NCBI RefSeq assembly: GCF_003946305.1
Contig: NZ_RHNS01000021.1
Span: 1 to 53,430, forward strand
Reading direction: 5' to 3'
Length of the DNA: 53,430 nucleotides
Source: Lacticaseibacillus porcinae
GTDB lineage: Bacteria > Bacillota > Bacilli > Lactobacillales > Lactobacillaceae
How positions within the stretch are numbered: the first letter of the stretch is position 1; every line of letters begins with the position of its first letter. A program made the position numbers and the translations under genes. Below the pieces are notes generated by a model, which did no database searches, was not told where the DNA came from, and saw only the letters and a list, made by a program, of their open reading frames with translations. Below are positions 48,003 to 53,430 of the stretch, in pieces.

Positions 48003-49067
48003 GTGGTTCAAGTATCTATTATCACCCCTGTATACAACGTTGAAGAATATTTACCGAAATGCATAGAGAGTATTCTCGCGCAAACGTTCCGTGATTTTGA
48101 ATTGATTATTGTTGATGATGGTTCACCTGATAAGAGTGGGTCCATTGCAGATGGTTATGCTAAAACTGATTCACGTATTCGAGTTATTCACAAGCAAAAT
48201 GGCGGTGCACCAAGTGCCAGAAATACAGGGATTGATGTGGCACGCGGAAAATACTTATATTTTCCGGATTCTGATGATTGGATTGACTCTAATTATATCC
48301 AGACAATGTACGACTATTCTGAGTTGACACAGGCAGAATTAGTTATGTCTGGGTTTACAATGAAGTATGTCGAAGCCGGAACGGCATTTTCATACCATGT
48401 TTCTGAACCTGCAGCTGATTTCGAAAACAATGATGCTGTGAAGCTACACATGCATACATACTTTGATAATACGATGTTGGCAGTTCCGTGGAATAAATTT
48501 TATCTAAACAGCTACATTCAAGATAATCATTTACGTTTTCCTGACGTTAAATGGGATGATTTGCACTTTAATGTGGAAGTCTTAATGAATATTAAACACG
48601 TTGCTGTATGTAATACATTTGGATATCATTTTTTTAGGTCACGTCCAGGATCTGAGACAACGACGGTGTTTGACGGGCAGCTGTTCAAAAAGAGAAAAGA
48701 ACAGTTTACGCATATTTTAAGACTTTACGAGCATTGGAATATCACTGATTCCAATATTTTAAGTAACATTTACGGATATTATGCCGGACGATTAATCGAA
48801 TGTGTACAAAATGTCAGTACGTCCAATGCGCCAGATAAGATTAATCTGGTTCGAGAAATATTGAATGACCCCCTCACTATCCAGGCTATGCATGATGGGC
48901 AGTTAAAGTCGTCGGTACTTTCAATACTATCTATTCCAATAAAACAACGTTGGGTCGGATGCAGCATCATGATGGGTAAGACAATTGGATTTGTGAAGAC
49001 GCATATGTCACGTACCTTTTATCAAATGAAATCAACTATTGTGAACCGCGCTATCAAAGAAAACTAA
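48003..49067 (+). CDS. GT2-family glycosyltransferase
   Basis: The 354-aa cytosolic enzyme has an N-terminal GT-A domain: 'VSIITPVYNVEEYLPKCIES', the nucleotide-binding 'FELIIVDDGSPDKSG', 'NGGAPSARNTGIDVARGKYL' and the metal-binding 'PDSDDWID'. It transfers a sugar from a nucleotide sugar to the growing polysaccharide repeat. The C-terminal ~120 residues are helical and variable. The start is GTG after GTGAGG. It is first in a co-oriented set of polysaccharide genes. Confidence 0.9.
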   Translation: MVQVSIITPVYNVEEYLPKCIESILAQTFRDFELIIVDDGSPDKSGSIADGYAKTDSRIRVIHKQNGGAPSARNTGIDVARGKYLYFPDSDDWIDSNYIQTMYDYSELTQAELVMSGFTMKYVEAGTAFSYHVSEPAADFENNDAVKLHMHTYFDNTMLAVPWNKFYLNSYIQDNHLRFPDVKWDDLHFNVEVLMNIKHVAVCNTFGYHFFRSRPGSETTTVFDGQLFKKRKEQFTHILRLYEHWNITDSNILSNIYGYYAGRLIECVQNVSTSNAPDKINLVREILNDPLTIQAMHDGQLKSSVLSILSIPIKQRWVGCSIMMGKTIGFVKTHMSRTFYQMKSTIVNRAIKEN

Positions 49068-49087
49068 CAGAAAAGGTGTTTATTTCT

Positions 49088-51058
49088 ATGAGTATTCGGA
49101 GTAAGCTGCACTTAAAATTAGATAATTTTGAGTCTTGTACCCCAGAGAAGTTAATAGGTAAGGCAGATAATTTTGAATATGTTTCGTTTGATATATTTGA
49201 TACTTTACTAAAACGGGATGTTCCAATTCCAACGGATTTATTTGTGTTGATGCAAGAAAAGAATCATATAGAGAATTTTGCGAAACGACGCATTAATGCA
49301 GAGGCGCGCGCTAGACAACTATCACCATCTGGAGAAGTGAATCTTGAGGATATTTATGCCCAATTTGATGACACTGATGGGCAACAGAAGCTTGAGCTGA
49401 TTTCGGCTGAAAAGGAACTGGAAGTTGAAGTTGCCATCGCAAATCCCGAGATGGCCTCATTCTATGACTATTGCAAGAATAATAAAAAAATAGTGCTGAT
49501 TTCCGACATGTATCTCGATCGAGAGACTATCACTCGGCTCTTGACCAAATGTGGTATATCTGGTTTCCAACGATTATACATTTCAAATGAATTGAATTTG
49601 AGTAAGGCAGAAGGTGCCTTATTTGATTACGTGGTCAGGAATCTGAAGATTAATAGGAATGATATCCTACACATCGGGAATTCATTTCGTGCTGATTTTG
49701 TGTCTGCACGTAAACACGGAATCTCTTCAGTCAAGATCCGAACTTATTACAATTTAAAGCTACACGAATATTATAAACCCACGGATACGAAGTCAGCTGA
49801 CGCTACTAATTTTCTTGAAGCGTTTCTTAATAATCATACACTTAGTTCTAATGATTATTTTTCTCAGTTTGGGTATGAGGCTTTTGGACCATTGCTATAC
49901 GGATTTAGTATGTGGTTAGCGGACCAATTGAGAAAGGATAATGTCAAACAGGTCTTTTTTTTAGCGCGTGATGGTTACATTATGAAACGCGCTTTTGAAT
50001 GCCTAGGATTCGATAAAGACTTTGAAGTTTGCTATTTTGAAGCGTCACGGAGGAGCCTAAGAATACCGGCATATCATCGAGACATGAGCCTAGATGACAT
50101 TCTGGGCGAGTTGACGGTACCCAACATGACGAATATTTCGCAAATTTTCGATAGTCTGGGCCTTGATGTTACCGAGTACCTCGAGGAAATTCAGAGGCTC
50201 GGTTTTGATCAGGCCACATATCTGAAGCGCGATTCTCTGAGTACGAATAAAATGTTTTTAAAATTACTTCAGCATGTATATACGGATGTGATGATCAACG
50301 CTGATGCCGAACGTGCAGATTTAATTGGTTACTTAAATCAACATGATTTTAATAAAAAAACTGCGTTAGTAGATATTGGGTGGGGTGGTTCAATGCAGAA
50401 ATACCTTTTAGAAACCCTCCAAGCAAATCATTTTGATGCGAATATCGTGGGGTATTATGTAGGTCTCACTGCAAAAGCAAAATCGAATCTAGGAAAATAC
50501 GATTATTCAGCAAGGGGGTATGTGTTTGACAACCTTCATCATTCGGGTAAAGATTTAGAACGCCCATTCGTGGGATTATTCGAAACATTATTTTTAGAAC
50601 AATCTGGATCGGTGAAACGCTATATTCAAAGCGATCAGAATTTCGTAGCATTACGCTATCCCTACGAATATTCAGTTGATGATGAACCAACACCTGAGGC
50701 GGTTCACGTAGGGGAACTACAGGAACGAGCTCTTGAGTTTATAGAAGATTTCTCGAACTCGCCTCTTCGTGAATTTGTTGGGAAAGATTCAATCACGATG
50801 TTTAATAATTTGCAAGTAATTGGAGTAAATCCAAGTATGAAAGATGTTAATGCTTTTGGGGATTTTCAATTCTTCAACAATAGTCAGAAAGTTTATCTTG
50901 CGAAACCTAGTCACTACATCACTTATTTAGTTCATCCGCATCGTTTAGTTCACGATTTGTTCGATTCGCAGTGGAAGACTGGGTTCTTAAAACGGCTCTT
51001 ACGTCTGAATATTCCTTATCAAAGACTCTTCGACGTTTTACGTCGTGCAAGTAACTAA
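49088..51058 (+). CDS. HAD-superfamily protein of a polysaccharide cluster (COG5610-like)
   Basis: The 656-aa protein has an N-terminal HAD phosphatase-like domain (about 30-225): motif I 'VSFDIFDTLLKRD', motif II 'VLISDMYLDRE', and motif III/IV 'ILHIGNSFRADFVSARKHG'. The first Asp is present; the second acidic position reads DIF-D. A large C-terminal part has 'VKQVFFLARDGYIMKRAFEC' and 'ALVDIGWGGSMQKYLLETL', seen in proteins of surface-polysaccharide loci. A role in modifying or transferring a phosphorylated sugar is an inference. The start is the ATG at 49088, 10 nt after AAAGGTG. It is closely spaced to both neighbours. Confidence 0.8.
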   Translation: MSIRSKLHLKLDNFESCTPEKLIGKADNFEYVSFDIFDTLLKRDVPIPTDLFVLMQEKNHIENFAKRRINAEARARQLSPSGEVNLEDIYAQFDDTDGQQKLELISAEKELEVEVAIANPEMASFYDYCKNNKKIVLISDMYLDRETITRLLTKCGISGFQRLYISNELNLSKAEGALFDYVVRNLKINRNDILHIGNSFRADFVSARKHGISSVKIRTYYNLKLHEYYKPTDTKSADATNFLEAFLNNHTLSSNDYFSQFGYEAFGPLLYGFSMWLADQLRKDNVKQVFFLARDGYIMKRAFECLGFDKDFEVCYFEASRRSLRIPAYHRDMSLDDILGELTVPNMTNISQIFDSLGLDVTEYLEEIQRLGFDQATYLKRDSLSTNKMFLKLLQHVYTDVMINADAERADLIGYLNQHDFNKKTALVDIGWGGSMQKYLLETLQANHFDANIVGYYVGLTAKAKSNLGKYDYSARGYVFDNLHHSGKDLERPFVGLFETLFLEQSGSVKRYIQSDQNFVALRYPYEYSVDDEPTPEAVHVGELQERALEFIEDFSNSPLREFVGKDSITMFNNLQVIGVNPSMKDVNAFGDFQFFNNSQKVYLAKPSHYITYLVHPHRLVHDLFDSQWKTGFLKRLLRLNIPYQRLFDVLRRASN

Positions 51059-51069
51059 GAGGTGTTTTT

Positions 51070-52380
51070 ATGATCCAGTTAGTTGTGCTGATGGTTACGG
51101 CCATGCTCATAGTTACAGTTTTTATTTTTCATCGAGATGTGGCTGCACCCGCATTTTTACTAGTAGTTACAATTTGGATTTCAATGGTGTTTAACTGGGC
51201 TTTCAATACCACCTATCAGTTCTCAAACATTGAATTTGCAAAAGTCCTCGGTGTTGGTGTGGGAGCTTTCGTACTTGCTGCATATCTCACTGCATTAATA
51301 GACTCTCGGGGTAGACGTCCATCGATTTACCCATTAAAAGCCATTAGTATCCCATCAATGCAACTTATCGTTTATCTCGTATTTCAGTTGCTACTTTTTG
51401 GGATGATTTTACTCATGATTCATCGTACCACGGGGGGATCACTTGGCCTGTCGTCTTTGTCGAAGACCGTTGGCGCATACTATGAGCTTGCTCGGACTGG
51501 AAGTAAGGCTGGCTCATCAATTGTAAGTATTGGGCAGATTTTAAACTTTTCGGGAATTTATTATTTACTATTTGTGTATGCAAATAACAAATTACACGGA
51601 ATGCATAATTCCAGGCTATTAATTTTCAATATTCTTATTGGGGTTGCTGGTTCACTGTTAACTGGTACAAAGACTACTTTCTTTATGTATATCATTACTG
51701 TCTTCATTTACTTTACTGTGATTCGAAGTAAGTTATTTGGTTGGAAGAAGTCCATCAACATTCGCGCTGTCTTTATCGCTGGTTTTTTGTTCATCTTGTT
51801 GGTTTTTCTTTTTAACTTTTTAAATGAATTTCAAGGACGAACTTTACAGGACATGAATTCCTTCGAAGTCTTATCAAGTTACTTGGGCGCGCCTATGAAG
51901 AATCTTGAGTTATTTCTTGGAGAAGGACATCTTCACCAGAATTTGTTTGGTGCACAGACGTTTTCTAGTACATATTCTCGAGTATACGATTTCACTAAGA
52001 ATTCATATTTTCAAGTTGCTAGTTACTATCAGTACAGATGGTGGAATGGAGTAGGTTTGGGTAATGTCTATACACTGTTCATGCCCCTATACGCCGATTT
52101 CGGTCTAGCTGGCGTTGGTGGTATGATGGCATTTCTTGGGATGTTTTGTCAGGCAATCTATGATCATATAAAATTTACAAGTTCACCGAGAGTGACGTAC
52201 TTTATCATGTTTTATGGATATCTGGCATTTTCAATTATGTTTTCTTTCTTTTCTAACAAGTTTTTTGAGTCGATTTTCAGCATGGAGGGTATTTACTTCA
52301 TTGTTGGCATTGGAGTGTTCGATTTGTATTTCCGAAGACTATCTTTTCGTACCACTCAGCATATTCAATCACTTAGATGA
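51070..52380 (+). CDS. wzy: Wzy-like oligosaccharide repeat-unit polymerase
   Basis: The 436-aa protein is highly hydrophobic with about 11-12 helices. It has a large outside loop (about 270-335; 'NSYFQVASYYQYRWWNGVGL') typical of Wzy/O-antigen polymerases, though the family has little sequence conservation. It would join lipid-linked repeat units outside the membrane. Its place between glycosyltransferases in the operon supports this. The ATG follows AGAGGTG. An alternative is another polytopic polysaccharide protein, but the flippase type has a different length and pattern. Confidence 0.75.
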   Translation: MIQLVVLMVTAMLIVTVFIFHRDVAAPAFLLVVTIWISMVFNWAFNTTYQFSNIEFAKVLGVGVGAFVLAAYLTALIDSRGRRPSIYPLKAISIPSMQLIVYLVFQLLLFGMILLMIHRTTGGSLGLSSLSKTVGAYYELARTGSKAGSSIVSIGQILNFSGIYYLLFVYANNKLHGMHNSRLLIFNILIGVAGSLLTGTKTTFFMYIITVFIYFTVIRSKLFGWKKSINIRAVFIAGFLFILLVFLFNFLNEFQGRTLQDMNSFEVLSSYLGAPMKNLELFLGEGHLHQNLFGAQTFSSTYSRVYDFTKNSYFQVASYYQYRWWNGVGLGNVYTLFMPLYADFGLAGVGGMMAFLGMFCQAIYDHIKFTSSPRVTYFIMFYGYLAFSIMFSFFSNKFFESIFSMEGIYFIVGIGVFDLYFRRLSFRTTQHIQSLR

Positions 52381-52398
52381 TTACTCTCGAGGATAAAG

Positions 52399-53355
52399 AT
52401 GAGGAACGAAATCAGTGTTATCATGCCGACGTACAATTCCGAAAAATGGATTGCCCGCTCGGTGGAATGTATTATACGACAGTCCTATAAAAAATTTGAA
52501 TTAATTATTGTTGACGATGGTTCGACTGACACTACTCAAAATATTTGTCTTGCCCTTCAAGCTTCAGATAATCGAATTCATTACTTTAGAACTACAAACA
52601 GTGGTGCTGCAAGTGCCAGAAATTTTGGACTTGAGCATGCTACCGGTGAATATATATGTTTTGTCGATGCAGATGATGTTGTGTCAGAGCATTATCTTGA
52701 GTATCTCTTGAAAACAATAGAAGGTACAGATTTAGCAATTTGCAATTTCTCCATTGCCGATAATCAAAATGAAAGCCTCTTTGTTGGAGAGTTCACCCGC
52801 CACTGTGAACCACAACTCGATGTTTTTAAAGAGATGTTGCGTTTGGTCGATAACCCACAACAATCTTGCGAGGGGTACTTGTGGAACAAGATGTTCAAGC
52901 GACGTATTATTGATCTAGGTCAGATTAGATTTAAACAATTCCGTATGTGGGAAGATATGCTTTTCTGTTGTGAATACGTAGGTTTGATTCGTGAATCAAT
53001 GCGTACACGTGCAACCTTGTATTCTTACACGATTAATAATAGTGACAGCGTAAGTTCAGGTTTGACAAACGTTGATTATCGGTCATGGTTAGATGCCGCT
53101 CAGTGTGTGCGTACTGAGGTAATCAGTGTCCAACCAGAAGTTTCTGGGGCTTTGGATGGTGTAATTGCAAATATTGCGATGATGTGCCTAATTTCTGCGA
53201 TAGTCGAAAATACAGAAATTGAGTCGAGAACATTGATTCTGATTAAAAATGGTTTTGGTGGGTTAAGAAGGCAATATAAGCTGTATTATTTTCTTTATCG
53301 CCTCAATCGGTCAGTATTTACGAAGATTATCCAGATCTTTGAAAAAGAAAAATAG
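52399..53355 (+). CDS. GT2-family glycosyltransferase
   Basis: The 318-aa enzyme has the GT-A elements 'ISVIMPTYNSEKWIARSVEC', 'FELIIVDDGSTDTTQ', 'NSGAASARNFGLEHATGEYI' and 'FVDADDVVS'. It resembles the product of 48003-49067 in its first 110 residues but not beyond, so it probably adds a different sugar. GAGGATAAAG precedes the ATG. It lies 18 nt after the polymerase gene and belongs to the same operon. Confidence 0.9.
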   Translation: MRNEISVIMPTYNSEKWIARSVECIIRQSYKKFELIIVDDGSTDTTQNICLALQASDNRIHYFRTTNSGAASARNFGLEHATGEYICFVDADDVVSEHYLEYLLKTIEGTDLAICNFSIADNQNESLFVGEFTRHCEPQLDVFKEMLRLVDNPQQSCEGYLWNKMFKRRIIDLGQIRFKQFRMWEDMLFCCEYVGLIRESMRTRATLYSYTINNSDSVSSGLTNVDYRSWLDAAQCVRTEVISVQPEVSGALDGVIANIAMMCLISAIVENTEIESRTLILIKNGFGGLRRQYKLYYFLYRLNRSVFTKIIQIFEKEK

Positions 53356-53367
53356 GTGGAGGAAACC

Positions 53368-53430
53368 ATGCCAGAGCATTATGCTGATCCAAAGTTGAAG
53401 ATTTTTGCCTTGAACTCAAACAAGCCGCTT
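53368..53430 (+). CDS. prs: Ribose-phosphate pyrophosphokinase, N-terminal fragment at the window end
   Basis: The 21 codons present read MPEHYADPKLKIFALNSNKP and continue beyond the window. 'LKIFALNSNKPL' matches the conserved start of PRPP synthetases in lactobacilli (from memory). The ATG has GTGGAGG 5 nt upstream and lies 12 nt after the glycosyltransferase, so it is co-transcribed. PRPP synthesis within a polysaccharide operon is plausible but unexpected. Only the first 7 percent is visible. Confidence 0.55.
   Translation, partial: MPEHYADPKLKIFALNSNKPL

Overview
The window reads as chromosome of a low-to-medium GC Gram-positive lactic acid bacterium (Lactobacillaceae, probably Lacticaseibacillus or a close relative). 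Pointers are strong AGGAGG ribosome sites, frequent TTG starts, rRNA/tRNA genes with Firmicutes promoters, gatCAB, a four-gene pilus cluster ordered and sized like SpaFED, a KxYKxGKxW-type signal on a MucBP adhesin, and wzd/wze exopolysaccharide regulators. The assignment comes from recognising families, not from a database search.

Layout. 1-430: end of a 5S rRNA, its terminator, and tRNA-Thr with its own promoter. 0.4-3.6 kb: accessory genes, including two lipoproteins, a zinc ribbon, and an Xre regulator next to a frameshifted ImmA/IrrE peptidase (probable remnant of an integrated element). 3.9-15.6 kb: housekeeping block with a POT peptide transporter, metallophosphoesterase, tRNA-Tyr/tRNA-Gln, proC, a GntR/UTRA regulator whose operator-like site overlaps its own promoter and recurs before proC, pncB, a 2-hydroxyacid dehydrogenase, gatCAB and a diacylglycerol kinase. 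15.7-18.1 kb: two paralogous membrane GGDEF proteins. 18.3-19.4 kb: an Abi_2/AbiF-like gene preceded by a small structured RNA and interrupted by an in-frame TGA inside its Rx4H motif. 19.5-24.9 kb: RlmCD-type methyltransferase, aldo/keto reductase, nitroreductase, a ~410-nt strongly folded gene-free transcript candidate, a small membrane protein and an MFS exporter with attenuator-like leader.

25.0-31.8 kb: pilus operon on the minus strand (tip, basal and backbone pilins, then sortase C). 32.1-33.1 kb: Fic/Doc gene plus a 55-aa partner gene, flanked by two copies of one terminator. 33.2-35.2 kb: SPFH/NfeD pair and a membrane-anchored GH25 homologue lacking its catalytic residues. 35.4-38.0 kb: two copies of an unrecognised module (membrane protein plus ~90-aa partner) sharing a leader. 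38.0-39.3 kb: DUF1659/DUF2922/YvrJ/GH25 lysozyme operon. 39.6-42.9 kb: large MucBP adhesin. 43.0-44.5 kb: wzd-wze. 45.9-47.4 kb: three consecutive sigma-factor-like genes. 48.0 kb to the end: polysaccharide genes (two GT2 glycosyltransferases, a HAD-type protein, a Wzy-like polymerase) running into a truncated ribose-phosphate pyrophosphokinase.

Much of the right half concerns the cell surface: pili, adhesin, lysozymes and polysaccharide. The best candidates for undescribed biology are the structured RNA at 22.6-23.0 kb, the duplicated module at 35.3-38.0 kb, the sigma-like trio, and the interrupted Abi gene.
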